DNA of 64,000 nt from contig JBEWZL010000232.1 in the NCBI GenBank assembly GCA_045837725.1, positions 310,001 to 374,000 of the forward strand. The letters are read 5' to 3'. How positions within the stretch are numbered: the stretch's first letter is position 1; each line of letters starts with the position of its first letter. This stretch comes from Vermamoeba vermiformis. Taxonomy: Eukaryota; Tubulinea; Echinamoebida. The translations under genes and the position numbers were made by a program. The notes beneath the pieces are model-generated. The model did no database searches. It worked only from the letters and a program-made list of their open reading frames with translations, and had not been told where the DNA came from. Positions 11,158 to 23,100 of this stretch are shown in pieces.

Positions 11158-13933
11158 TTAGCCTCCTATTAATATCATAGGCCTATTTGTTTGTTTGTTC
11201 TTCTCGATCTCGTACATCCCGTCGTGCGAGGCTTTCTTTCGTCGAACAGCAGCACGGACTGTAGTGCGCAGTTCATCGTCGGTAGCGCCTGCTCTAATTT
11301 GATCGCGCAGACTGACTTCATTGGCTCCGAATAGGCACACCTAAAAAAACAAAGCAGATCAGCACAACCTCGGTCAATAGATCGGATCTGGCGCAAAAAA
11401 AAAAGAGAAAGTGATTGCGTATCGCGCAACCTGTGACCAAGAGCACCAGACCTGCACCGCGGCAAATCTAGTGCCCTTAAATCCGAAGTATGTGAACACA
11501 CAACCCTTGGGTTTTTGTTGAAAACAACACGTTTTACGATGAAGCGCGGTTACAGAGCACCTTCTCAGTCTCAAAGATGAATTTCTGCTCACTGAATTGA
11601 CGGCACATCATGACACCCAGAAAATTATGGTTCTGTTGAAAGAAAGTGCGCCGAGGATTCTTGTGTCAATATTGTACTACATACTGCCAATGTACAATAT
11701 TTCGTCAGGCTGTGCATTTGACGCGTCAAAATTTTTTTCGTGGCTTCTCCAGCACCAAATTTTACGACCGAAGCATGGATGTGACCGCGTGTGCACGCTA
11801 AAATACACTTTGTTTTTTCATTCAAAACAAGGAAGTTTAAGAAGCACGATAATCTGTGCGTTGTGGTGTGCTGCAAACACCAAACAATCACTACCCAATT
11901 TGTGCACGGGCCTGATCTAGTAATTTTTTCGGGGACGTAATATTGTACTAATAAAAATTAAAAAAAAGATAGTAGGCCCGGGTGCGAGTTACACGCACAT
12001 CCACTCGAATTATCCTCTTCAAACGTAAATGTTGTTGGAATCACCGAAGTGACAGACGAGGGGGCTATTATTGCCCAACGCAGGCCTACATCCCGTGGAC
12101 AGGCGAACTGAGACTCATTTACCGCTGCATATATCTAACGGTACTTTGTTGTGGTATCAGCGCCACAATTGTCCACAAATAATATGGAGAATTCCAAAAA
12201 GCGGAAAAGAACCGGATGTGCCACCGATGGCGCACGATCAAAAAGTTGTAGTTATAATAAGTTATTACTTACCTTGAGTGAGCCATCAGCCATTAATCTG
12301 AGTCTATTGCACGAGCCACAAAAGTTATTGCTCATGGATGTGATGAATCCGACTTTGCCTCTGAATCCTTTGACGCCATAAGTCTTCGACGTATTATTAG
12401 GCACATCCTAGGTGTATTATAAGTTAATATCATCTATATCAAAGCAGTTTAAGGGGTCAACGTACCGGCAACCGTTCCAGCGGGAATTCTCGTTTGATAA
12501 TGTCAATCATCTCCAAATACGACAAAAACTTCTTATCATTCCATGTATTGCCTTCAAAGGGCATATATTCGATGAATCGGACCTCGATCTGATGCAGAAC
12601 CAGCAGTTAGTAAGTATACGCGTTCGTTCAGCAAGAGGCAGCCATATGGTTGTATAAATACTCGCAATAGATACTTACAGGTTGTTTTTCAGTCCAGCGC
12701 ACAAAGTCCAGTATTTCGCTGTCATTTACACCGCGCATCACCACGCAGTTCACTTTGACTGGATCGTACCTGCAGAACAATCAGAAAATGAGCGTTAGAT
12801 TGCTGCATTATATTTTGATTATGTAATCCATACCCCATCTCTAATGCTAAGTTAATTGATCGCATCACGTGGTCAAATCCGTCGCGGCGAGTAATGAGAG
12901 GAAATTTGAGCGGATCTAATGTGTCTAAACTGATATTTAACAGATTTAAGCCCGCTGCTTTCAATGCTGGTAATTTTCGAGCGAGTACTAGGCCATTAGA
13001 GGTCATGGCTAGTGTTTTAATACCCTCGATCCGACCGAGTTCTTGACAGAGCTCTACAATATCCTTTCTAATCTATAATACCAGCTATTAGAAGTCATAA
13101 TATTATATGTATGTACGTACGGTAGGTTCTCCACCGGTTAATCTAATCTTATCGACTCCTTCTGAAGCAAATAGTTTCGCGATCCGAATTATTTCGGATG
13201 TGGTTAACAGCTGATCATTAGGCGAAAGATCTACGCCCTATCATATAATATTACTACAAATGTTGATAATAGTGCTATCACATTAACGTACCTCTTCGGG
13301 CATACAATATTTACAACGGAGATTGCAGCGCTCAGTGATGGAGATCCGCAAGTAATTGTGATAACGACCAAAAGTATCTGTCAACATATTATCTGATAGC
13401 TTGTCTAGCTTCTATAATAATCGAATAGACAATTAGTACCCCATAAATATTTTCTCTAGAATTTGACAACACAGATCCACTCGATCGAGGTTAAACGACT
13501 TACTTTTAAATCTTGGGTGTCGGTATTAGGTTGTGTACTATTATTGTTTGCATTAGGCAGCTTGATTTGTTGCTTTTGCTTTCCCGCGTCACCCGGAAAC
13601 ACATCCGAAGTGTACGATCGACTCACAGGCTGAATAACCGTTTGAGGTTAATCGAAGATTATTTAAAATTAAATACACTGCACATGAATATGGAGTTGAT
13701 TGAATAATTATGATTGGGAATCTCGAGAGATAATTAATATTCGATTTCTATAAATAACTGAAATTGGAATCAATATTCGGCATTGATTACACGCTGTAAT
13801 AATCGTATAATAATATTATCTATAATATGCTTACCTTGCCGAACCGTTTCGCTGTATTTCGAGAGGAGATCAAGGTATTTTTCAGTTGGGATCCGCAACC
13901 CCTCCGCAGCGCGGTCAAAAATAAATTATTCAT
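11158..13933 (-). CDS. MOCS1A: MOCS1A / MoaA, GTP 3',8-cyclase (radical SAM)
   Basis: This enzyme makes the first step of molybdenum cofactor synthesis: GTP to 3',8-cyclo-7,8-dihydro-GTP, in mitochondria, with two Fe-S clusters. Nine exons, from 13933-13835 to 11340-11158, about 415 residues. Exon 1 ([20 protein letters not shown]) looks like a mitochondrial presequence. The radical-SAM cluster motif is [43 protein letters not shown] and [14 protein letters not shown] follow. The C-terminal cluster ligands are [18 protein letters not shown], then [20 protein letters not shown]. The protein ends MILIGG, the double Gly needed in MoaA/MOCS1A. The last exon lies across a 932-nt intron (12272-11341), far longer than the others. 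No MoaC (MOCS1B) domain follows. Confidence 0.92.
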
Positions 13934-14329
13934 TTCTATGGTGATGCTATGTACAGCTATATACAGTCGATTAAACAATAGAACCTTCCTCTGTTTAATA
14001 GAAGGACGCCACGTGCCCCGAAAATTCACACGGCGCCGCAAAATTCCTCGTGGAACCTTCCTTGGTTTCGATTTGTGATTATAATCTGCCAACTAGCACC
14101 ACTGCGCACCTAGTCGTGGCACTATATTAGTTGTAAGTGTTTATTAGGGCGGTATTTGGCTTAGTATTGCCGTGCAATATTTACAACATTAAATACCCGA
14201 GTAATTGATTTTGAATAATATTTTGGGCACGTAATTAGGCTTTTATATCATATTTAGTGCATCATATTTAATGCACCATATTACAATCACGTTAATTTTT
14301 CAAATTTGTCTAATGGATCTGTTCAAAGG
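13934..14329. promoter_or_regulatory. Bidirectional promoter region, MOCS1A / MOCS2A
   Basis: About 396 bp separate the two divergent start codons of cofactor genes acting in one pathway, so coordinated transcription is plausible. The region is AT-rich and contains a near-repeated stretch (TCATATTTAGTGCA and TCATATTTAATGCA, about 14249-14275) just upstream of MOCS2A. Nothing here proves a regulator site. Confidence 0.4.
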
Positions 14330-14581
14330 ATGCAGGTTCGCTGTCTTTATTTTGCAGAAGCGAAGGATTTAGTAGGCTGTCGCGAAGAGACTATCACATT
14401 AGAACAAGGAGCAGACACTGCACAGCTCAAAAAAGTCTTACTAGCCCTACATCCATCCCTTCAAAAAATTATTCAGCATTGCATATTCGCAGTCAATCTC
14501 GAATACGAATCAGCTGATACTAATACCTTATTAAATAACGGCGACGAAGTGGCATTAATTCCACCCATATCAGGAGGTTAA
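14330..14581 (+). CDS. MOCS2A: MOCS2A / MoaD, small subunit of molybdopterin synthase
   Basis: An 83-residue ubiquitin-like sulfur carrier. Its C-terminal Gly is thiocarboxylated and donates sulfur to cyclic pyranopterin inside the MoaD-MoaE complex. MQVRCLYFAEAKDLVG is the typical start and NNGDEVALIPPISGG the typical end with the essential Gly-Gly. It is a single exon. The ATG at 14330 was chosen because it starts the conserved strand; an ATG at 14313 in another frame would open a short overlapping upstream ORF of about 19 codons. The stop is only 16 nt from the MOCS2B start, with no room for a promoter. Confidence 0.9.
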   Translation: MQVRCLYFAEAKDLVGCREETITLEQGADTAQLKKVLLALHPSLQKIIQHCIFAVNLEYESADTNTLLNNGDEVALIPPISGG

Positions 14582-14597
14582 AACAAAAATTTTCAAA

Positions 14598-15352
14598 ATG
14601 TCAGATCACGATCAACACCACGAACATCACCACCACGAGCCCCATCATCATCATCATACTCACCAACACAAAAAAGATACATTAGATCCCTCTATTCCTC
14701 GCAAAGATTTCGTTAAAGTCCAAGAAGACAAGTTAGATCTAGAGCAGATCAGCAACCTTGTTCGCTGCGACGAAGCAGGAGCGATTTCAACATTTAGCGG
14801 CACTACTAAGAGCATATTTAACGGCAAGAAGGTCCTCAAGCTCGAGTACGAGGCCTATATTCCTATGGCTGAAAAAGAAATGAAAAAGATTTGCGACAAG
14901 ATCCGCAGGTAAACACCACTGGAACTACGTTGTAAATAGCACTGCTAATGTCACATTGCATTAATAGCAAGTGGGATGTCGCTCACATCGCCATATACCA
15001 CAAGATAGGTGAAGTACCGATTGGCCAGACGAGCGTCCTCATTGCAATTTCATCGGTGCACCGCAGCGTAAGTATTTTTTGCATTATTATTGACCCACTA
15101 TACTTACTACTAAGTATTACATCGCAATATGAAATACTTAGAATACGTTAAATTATGTTACATAATGTTATTGCAAGCTGACAAATTACGAGTGTGCGTA
15201 CTCATGTTTTGAATGATTAGGACTCGCTAGAAGCACTTCACTTTGCGATTGATGAGTTAAAAGCGACAGTGCCCGTGTGGAAGCGCGAGTATTATGAAGA
15301 TGGCTCGGTGTGGAAAGAAAACGAAGAGTGGCGCAAGACTCACAAGTGTTGA
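14598..15352 (+). CDS. MOCS2B: MOCS2B / MoaE, large subunit of molybdopterin synthase
   Basis: The catalytic subunit, which inserts two dithiolene sulfurs into cyclic pyranopterin monophosphate with MoaD as donor. Three exons: 14598-14908, about 14968-15069 and about 15221-15352. After a His-rich N-terminal tail ([20 protein letters not shown]), the MoaE domain shows [56 protein letters not shown] and, near the end, [20 protein letters not shown] with the active-site Lys (KREYY). All the usual blocks are present. The His tail is extra compared with standard MoaE and could bind metal. Spacing to MOCS2A suggests one dicistronic transcript, as in animal MOCS2. Confidence 0.9.
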
Positions 15353-15445
15353 GCGCAGATCTGCTTCAAATCTGACTTGTTTGTACATAGAAATGAATTT
15401 ACTACACTTCAAAGCAACGTGATCATACTATTATGATTATATTAG

Positions 15446-16697
15446 CTAATTAGAGCTTGGTGGATCAATGCCATAATTCTGTTCCAAATCCACGATCTGG
15501 TCGTTCTTGACCGTCACTAACGTGAAGGCAGAGCTCTCTTTTGTCGCTTCAGTCTCCCACTGCATGAATGTAGGCCACTCGTCGAATGCTATTTGATAGT
15601 TATTAATCTCAAATCTACAAGAGAAATAATCGCTGCTTACCAGTGCCGTTGTACCATATATGGAAATGACCTGGATCCGGATAAAAAACGGTAAGAATCT
15701 TGGTATAAGAATGTTATATTTGATATCATCGTTCTTACCTGCAAATACGCCCCAATATTTCTCAACAGGCATAATATTCGAGAGCATGGCGCGGTACTTA
15801 GCTTTCTCTTCGGACGTGAAGGTCATCAACCAGCTCGGACCCCACCAAGGAGTGCGGAATGGTTGATGTTGCAAAAATACAACTTGATTGAACTGATCTT
15901 GCGCTGCACTCAGCAATTTAAGGCGTTGTTGCAGCCACTGAAAAGTTCCTCCAGGAAAATTATACAAACTACCTCCAGGCATCGATCCCTTGTAGCCTAA
16001 TATGCTTAACGCATGTCTACGTGAATTCCAATCGAGTCCGTAAAACACTAATCGTCCGATCTTGATCTCGAAATTCTGGAAGTACGATTCCACGTTGTAA
16101 GTAGGATCCCAAGTAGGACCATCGGTATTATAGAACCAAGAAGAGCCAATTGTCACATTATTCAAGTCATCGGCCATTGTTTTAGCAAAGAGAACGTCGC
16201 CGTTAGGTCCCGGAGCCTCCCACGTTGAATTGTAAGGCCAAATATCGTGATTTCCTACAAAAAAATGGTAAACAAGTGCAAAATAACTTAATTCATGAAA
16301 TTACCTATGATTGGGAGGTAAGGCACATTGAGTTGATTTAAAATTTTCTTGGCTGCCGGCCATTGACTAAAATACGAGCTACTAGTCAAGTCACCAGTGA
16401 TAAATACGAATTTAATGTTCCTCTCCGTGATCAAGGAATTAATTTTCTGAACTGCAGCCAAGGTGTTCGTTGTGCTCTACGGAAAGGTGTCAAATAATTA
16501 TTTTAATTAAAACGAAATTAGTTAACCGCGGTGTCATTTAATTCACTTACTGCTGGACTTTCACCAATATGAATATCAGATAAAATAGCAAATGTGTATT
16601 GAGAGTCAGTTTGTTTCGTCGTTAAGATCTGATGTCTCGCTGCATGGGCGACTGCCATCAGCCCTAATACAATAAGCAATGAATATACTGCCTTCAT
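15446..16697 (-). CDS. Secreted calcineurin-like metallophosphoesterase
   Basis: A binuclear-metal phosphoesterase of the acid sphingomyelinase/purple-acid-like group, predicted secreted or lysosomal. The ATG at 16697 opens a signal peptide (MKAVYSLLIVLGLMAVAHA). Metal-binding motifs appear in order: ILSDIHIGE (DxH), FITGDLT (GDxx), IIGNHDIWPY (GNHD), VVFLQHQPF (His) and VFAGHFHIWYNGT (GHxH). There are five exons. The last two introns need care: one starts after VFAG, and the other removes 52 nt so that NGT joins AFDEWPTFMQWE; reading through without splicing would destroy the GHFH motif. It ends NYGIDPPSSN, 93 bp from the convergent MOCS2B stop. Substrate is not predictable from sequence. 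Confidence 0.85.
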
Positions 16698-16824
16698 TTT
16701 AAGGCGTGGTGCTAAAGATTAGGTGCTAAAAACAAAATTGCTAATAGCAAAACAGAAAATGACACTTTGACACGAAGAAATGTGAAGTAGTTTACATGTG
16801 CTGGTATTAATATACATCCTCTAT

Positions 16825-17809
16825 TTACATAGATCCGCCGGACAACAGCTCTTCATCTTCTGGCAGTGCATTGAGATCCTCGCTGAAGTGGTCCTCCATG
16901 GATTCAAATTCAACGCTGCTTGCGTTAGAACCATTCTGCGAATTATACGATGCCGAGCCATCTTCTTGACCCTCATTATCACTGTTATTATTATTGTCTC
17001 GATCTAGCTCCATCTTAATTTCAACTGGCCAAACCATCGTACCCACGGGAATAGGCAAGTTGACACCAAACAATCTCACCACACCCATGTAATCTAGTGC
17101 TAATTAGTATCACAATCATATTAGACTGCCGGTTACTTACATCTGTCATCAATGCCGTGGCCATTAGCGGGCCCAAAGGTCTGTTTGATGAGCGTGAATG
17201 AGCGCGCGGACTCGTGTTCTGCGTCAGTGGTGTAAACAGTCTTGTTGCTCGGTGACATGAGCGAGGTGGAAGTGAATTTAGTTGACGGTCTCGCTGAGCT
17301 AGTTGCTGCTTTCTGCTGGCTACTGTTGTGTGCCTGACGGCCTCGTAGTTTTTTCGGAGGTCGTCCTTTGCGTTTTGCTTCAAGTTGGCCTTGACTGGCC
17401 TTATTCCTCTCATATTTATCCGAATCACTGACGAGCTTTAAAAGTGGCACAGTGCGCTGTGTGTGGTACTAAAAATATTTTTAAATATTAATTCCGCTCC
17501 AATTGAAATTGTGACCAAAAAAATGTAAAATAACGAGATTAGGTGTAAGGAGACTGTGATTTAAATATTGCGTACCTTGGCTTCAATTATTTTTTTCAAT
17601 CCAGCCAAATTTTTGTATTGAGGGTTCACCACAGCACCCCTGCGGCTTACCAAAAGGTGATTTTCATCTCTAAGAAAATGCCCTATCTTGACACGAAGAT
17701 CCATGTTGGCAAATGACCGCGCAGGTAGGATACGAGTTTCATCTGGTCCTGTAGCAGCAATGCACGTGTCTATAAGGGCTAAAGATTGCTGAATGATGTC
17801 ATCTCCCAT
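16825..17809 (-). CDS. AT-hook protein of unknown function
   Basis: Not recognised beyond one motif. Three exons, with starts at 17809, about 17467 and about 17095; the last ends at the TAA at 16825. The first exon (IQQSLALIDTCIAATGPDET and SFANMDLRVKIGHFLRDENH) could be a small helical domain. The second has KRKGRPPKKLRGRQ, a good AT-hook that binds the minor groove of AT-rich DNA, followed by a Ser/Thr-rich stretch. The third has a hydrophobic segment (VVRLFGVNLPIPVGTMVWPV) and an acidic Asn/Ser/Glu tail ending EELLSGGSM. The combination suggests a chromatin or transcription factor, which is inference only. Divergent from the Rho gene, with 452 bp between starts. Confidence 0.65.
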
Positions 17810-18261
17810 TACTGCTTAATATTCCAACGTAATGTTTAGCATGAATTGTGCTGTTGTGTCGCAGGACCTGATCAACAATAGAATACCAACAACGAACTTG
17901 ATATGGATGATCTAAGTCACATTCTACAATATGAGATATATCTTGCCATTTATGGCTTGTCTGGTGTAAATCTTTTGATTCATAACATTGAGCGCTTACA
18001 GATCCGATCCGATCAGCAACCGAAGAAGTAGACTTACCAGTGCCAAATCAATCCTACTCGAGTAAACGTCATATTGTTAAAGAATTCTAGCTTATCGGCA
18101 GGGTTCCAAGGCCACTTCAAATTTCCAACTTTTGACGAGCAAAATCTTATTGATTCGCCTAACAGCCAAAAAATTATTAGACCATTTATTTAACGATATA
18201 AGACCACTGCACGTCTAGTCTTTTATATTGTAGATAATATTTCTATCTGGACACATTAACA

Positions 18262-19861
18262 ATGGCAGATGCAGTAAGTAACGGTTTTGGTTTCTGATGT
18301 CGCATCAAAATTTATATATAAATATATTCCAATACAAATTATTAATAACGTGATATAAATATTACTACAGTAATTGTGACATCTAAATGCATCAATTATA
18401 ACTCACATCTAACGTTGTTGAAATTTGCTCAACTAATAATTCAAATTTACACCAGAACGAAGTAGTGGAATGGGCCAACAATTTAAAATGGGACAAATGT
18501 ATGCAGACTATAATATTTATACTTCAATACAGCCGGAGAAATGCTCGATCTCAAATTCGGTTTTTTATTGATGCTCTCTAACGAAAGATTTCTTGACCCG
18601 GTAAACTGATTCTTTTTGCATATAGATGCTGGAAATAAAGAAATTGTTGACGGATTGGCCGCTTTGCGACAAAAAATCACAGCTTTGGAAGGAGCTGAAG
18701 GTAGACCGTTATGAATTAAACCGCATCTCAACGAGAAAAACAAGATAAATCAATAATCACATCAATAGCATCGAGGAGATATTTATTAAATATGTTGAAC
18801 GAATAATAATACCGGTATTATTTTAATTTCGAACCCTTTTGCTGAATCTGTTTTTTTACATAGGCGGTGCTGGTGGCAATCAAAGAGTTAAATTAGTTGT
18901 TGTCGGTGATGGTGCCGTCGGTAAGTACATCAGGATTCCTCTATTTCAGCCCTTCTCGTAACATTTTCGATCACATCGACGAGAAAATCTTATTTAATTT
19001 GAATCACCAAATATTAATGTATTATTCTAGGCAAAACATCTTTGTTGATTTCATTCGCCGAAAACAAATTCCCTGAGGATTACGTCCCCACAGTCTTCGA
19101 AGTAAGCAAAGCCTCATGAAAATATTCCGTTTTTAGAAATTAGTGCAAAGACCAGCGAAAGCTCGTTATGCGAGGCTGATACTAATATTGTGATTATAGA
19201 ACTACACTTCTAGAATTACACGCGACGACGGTACACTTGTTTTGTTGCATTTGTGGGATACAGCCGGTCAAGAGGATTACGACCGATTGCGACCTTTGAG
19301 CTACCCTGGCGCTGACGTCATTTTGCTCTGTTTCTCGACTGTCACTGCCTCGTCATTTGCCTCCATTAAAGAAAAGGTGCGTAGTCTTTACTTGAGAGTT
19401 TTTGTTGTTTTTTGTCCCATGTCAAAACGACGTCTTAGCTGATCTTGTATGACATTTGCAATGGACTAATATATGCGTTATAGTGGTACCCCGAAGTCAA
19501 CCACTACGTGCCCGATGCTCCTTATATTTTGGTCGGCACCAAGCTCGACTTGCGTGAGGCTGGTCTGCCCGATCCCTCCACCGGCGAATCAGATCCCGTC
19601 ACGCCCGAGAAGGCTGAAGAGATGCGAAAGCAAATCAAAGCGTTGAAGTATATTGAAGTCTCAGCCAAGACACGAAAGAACTTGCAGACGTTGTTTTCAG
19701 AAGCCGTGGAAATTGTGTTGGCTGAACGACGTGCACACGAGCCTCCCAAGCCCAGTTCTCCGTCAACAGCGAACGGCGCTAACGGCACTAAGACTGACAC
19801 GCACACTCCGCGCGAAGAGCCCATCCGAAAGAAGAAGGAGCGTCGCTGCTTGTTGATGTAA
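18262..19861 (+). CDS. Rho/Rac-family small GTPase with N-terminal extension
   Basis: A membrane-anchored switch controlling actin and polarity. Seven exons, the first only 12 nt (18262-18273). The GTPase core is complete: [14 protein letters not shown] (P-loop), [14 protein letters not shown] (switch I with Thr), [20 protein letters not shown] (switch II with catalytic Gln), VGTKLDLRE, a Rho-type insert, and [14 protein letters not shown]. The tail is polybasic (KKKERR) and ends CLLM, a CaaX box. Unusually, 51 residues precede the first core strand: [20 protein letters not shown], then a short Leu-rich helix ([20 protein letters not shown]) and a Gly-rich linker. The extension is spread over four in-frame exons, so it is not an artefact of start choice, and there is no ATG just before the core. 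Confidence 0.9.
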
Positions 19862-20176
19862 GAGCCCCTGAACGGTCCCTCAAAACATCGACTCGAGATC
19901 TGCACTATTACTATTTTATTTGTCGTTTTTAACTTATATTTAATTTCAAAAAACCTTTCAACCAATAAGCCACGATGCATCGTGCAGTCAAATTTTTTGG
20001 TAGCCGGATCTGCTATCGATCTTGTATTATCGACTTGTAATTAATAGGACTGTAACGGCATCGCGCTTCTTTATTTATTACAATAAAAACAAAAAATTAA
20101 AAAAAAAGCTGCTTAGATTGAGTCCTTAGAGTCTATTTTAAGCCTTGTAACTGGCTAGTTTGTCGCAGATCTCAAC

Positions 20177-23100
20177 ATGACAACACCACGCACGAGCGGT
20201 GCATTAGTGGTCACGGACCAAAAGACCAAACAGTTGTTTAGCACTAATTCAGTTGAGGAGATTAGGAAAATCGAACATCAAACGAGGTACGAGCTGCATC
20301 TAGTCAAATTGAATGTTGCGTTGTTTTTGGCTCAGAATTTAATGTGAAATATTCGTATTTAATTTTTACAACATAGAAATGAGATCGAAGTGAAGAAAGA
20401 AGACTTGAGAAAGCTGATCAGGTAATTATTGAAATTTGATATTTTTTTTCTAACACTACTGACGTAATCACATTTATCAGCTCTCGTTATCGCGATTTGA
20501 TTGAATCAGCAGACACCATATTTGAAATTCAACGAGCTGCAGAGGGTTTAGCAAGCAAATTGACATTTATTAAAGATCAATGCGCACACGTCGCAGATTC
20601 AAAGCCAAAAAGCAATGAATTGAGCGAAGGTAATGAATATATTGTGGTATATAATTATTTAACAATATAACAGCTCTGAAACAACAACAAACACGTGCCC
20701 AAGTCGCCAACAAGATCCGCACCCTTATTGAGACTCCTGAACAGGTATAGTTAAATAATTACGTGTAAGAAAATCATTTATGCTAATAAATTCAATATCT
20801 GCGTAGATCTGGACCGCTGTTGAAGACCACGACTATATTTCAGCGACAGTGTTGTACCTCACAGCGAAGCAGATCTACACTGACCTCACAACCTCTGAGG
20901 ACGAAGAGACTAAAAAGACTTTGGTAAGACTCTTGGACAGGACTTAATGCACGATAAGACTCACTCTTAATATAGAAATCATCACCAATTGTGGAGGAGC
21001 AATGGCGAGGTTTGCAACAGTTTCCAAAACGAATTCTTCGATTCAGCAAAAACAGATTAAAGTCCAGTCAATTGACTGAGAAGGTAGTGTCTATGTGAAT
21101 GATATGATAGCATAACGGTACTAATAGTGTTGTTACTAGGAACACGCAGGTGCACTCGTGTCGATCATGAAGCTCGAGGCCCGCACACCGATGCAAGTGT
21201 TGATGGACTTTTTGAGCGCACGTCGCACAGCACTAGAACAGATTGTTGATAAACTGCGCGACTGTGCAACGCGAACAGATTTGACAGATGTCACTAGAAG
21301 CGATGAAGTTGTGCGGCTGATCTGCTCTTTCTGTCGGTACGTACTAGGCTTGCATATTATACTGTGGCACATAGGGTTTTAACAAAGACTGCTTAGTTCG
21401 TTACAACTGACGGTCTATTTAATTGGCGCAATATTCTTGCCGGACTCGTTCAAGATTGCAGCCCTTGAAATAGCGCACAACAAGATCAGTCCCAGACCTG
21501 CTGAGACACCGCGTGACAAGCCGTTGATTTACGCACTGTTGGATGAAGTGTCTGAACGTATCGAAGGTACAATAATAACGGAATCACGTGCCTTCAGGTC
21601 GCTAATCCACCTCATGCTAGGCAAACAAGTCGAGTACAGCATGATTGCTGCAGCCAATGTGCAGAGTCTGTGCTACGAGTGGATCAAAAAGAACACTAAA
21701 ATGTTGCACGAAGGAGCGTTCAGTGCTGTTGTCACCGCGAAAGAGTTGACAGCGATTGAAACAGCGGTCATCAAACAAATCAGAAATCCATTCGTTAATA
21801 TCAACAAGTAAGTCAAACATATTATCTAGTATGCGAGGTACTAATATGGATCTATTAGGGAGGAGATGATTTTGGATCTGAAGGCCTCACAAGAGTTGCC
21901 TGCTTGGGACTCGGTAAGTTTATTATGGTAAAACTTTTCATTATTTTTTCATTAATTCTTGTTATAGATCGCAATGACAGTCACCAATCACTCGATTGAC
22001 TTGTGGGAGACATTCTTCCGTCACGCGTTCAACGACGCAGCACAACGCATCATCACGCTGTACTTTGAACAGGTGGATCTGGTCTCGAAGATTGAACACT
22101 CGTTAGCTGAGATTGCTGGTGATCGCACCAAAGGATTCGTGCCTGAAGGTAAGATAGCTCAAAACTAAGTAAAGAGCGTTCGATTCACTGACACATTGGC
22201 CGCAGAACATAATGTCTCAGAGTTCGTGTGGACTACAGTCTCAGAGGCATCAACAATCAACACGCGCAAGTTGACCAGTCGCGTTGTCGTGCCTCGAACG
22301 AACACTGTTCAACGTGCATTTGAGTCGCAGTTGAATCGTGTCATTGAGGACTTGAGCTCGTTGATCGAGCCCAAGGATAAAACCGCCGTCTTTCACAGCA
22401 GCAAATTCCAGTAAGTTCTGACCCATGCATTACGACTCTTTGCTAAACAAGTGCTATTAGGGACGTGCAAGGTCTTCGTGCATTTATTCGTCAATCGTGC
22501 ATGACCAAAGTCTCCAAGCTGATGCAAGAAATTGACACGCGCATTGAACAGTTCAGTCAACAAGTTCAACAAGACAACTCTGACTGGCTCACTAGCATTG
22601 CGACTCCAGTCGACTATTGCTTGTTCATTGGTCACACATTGCGCGTCATTGCCTCGTACTCGACACAACTTCAGACCATCTTAGCTGACTCAGTGGACAG
22701 CGCTCGATTGGCAGGACAATTGCACACTCAGATCAGTCCCTCGACCTTGTACATTCAAACCAAGAAAGTCATCGAGAAGACAGCAGCCAATGCATTCCAT
22801 GTCTGGGTGCAATGGCTGGTACGACAACTTGTGCTGCACGAGGGCAGATTTGCAGCTGACCCTAACGAGCTCGGAAGCGGCTCCTTGTTGACTCCTCACC
22901 TCGTGCCCGTAGCTGCCGTGAAGAAGTCGTGGATGGAAATTAAGATCAAGGCCGAGAGCGGCGCTGACACTGAAGAGTTTGTGCCACATCAACCTTCATC
23001 AGCTGTCAACAGCTTCTTGTTGTTTTTGGTCGAAGAGTTGAATCGTGTTGGCGCTCATGTCCTCAACAAGGTAAGAGCTACATCCATATATTAATATGAC

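Noticed and set aside
11340-11611. Mini-gene starting [17 protein letters not shown] and splicing into the exon at 11340
   Set aside because: It can be spliced in frame, but the exon at 11340 is clearly the MOCS1A C-terminus and joins in frame to the exon ending at 12273. The mini-gene has no independent support.
15600-15660. Loss of frame after GHFH in the metallophosphoesterase
   Set aside because: A 26-nt intron or read-through gives a stop, but a 52-nt intron ending CAAATAG restores NGT-AFDEWPTF, so the gene is intact.
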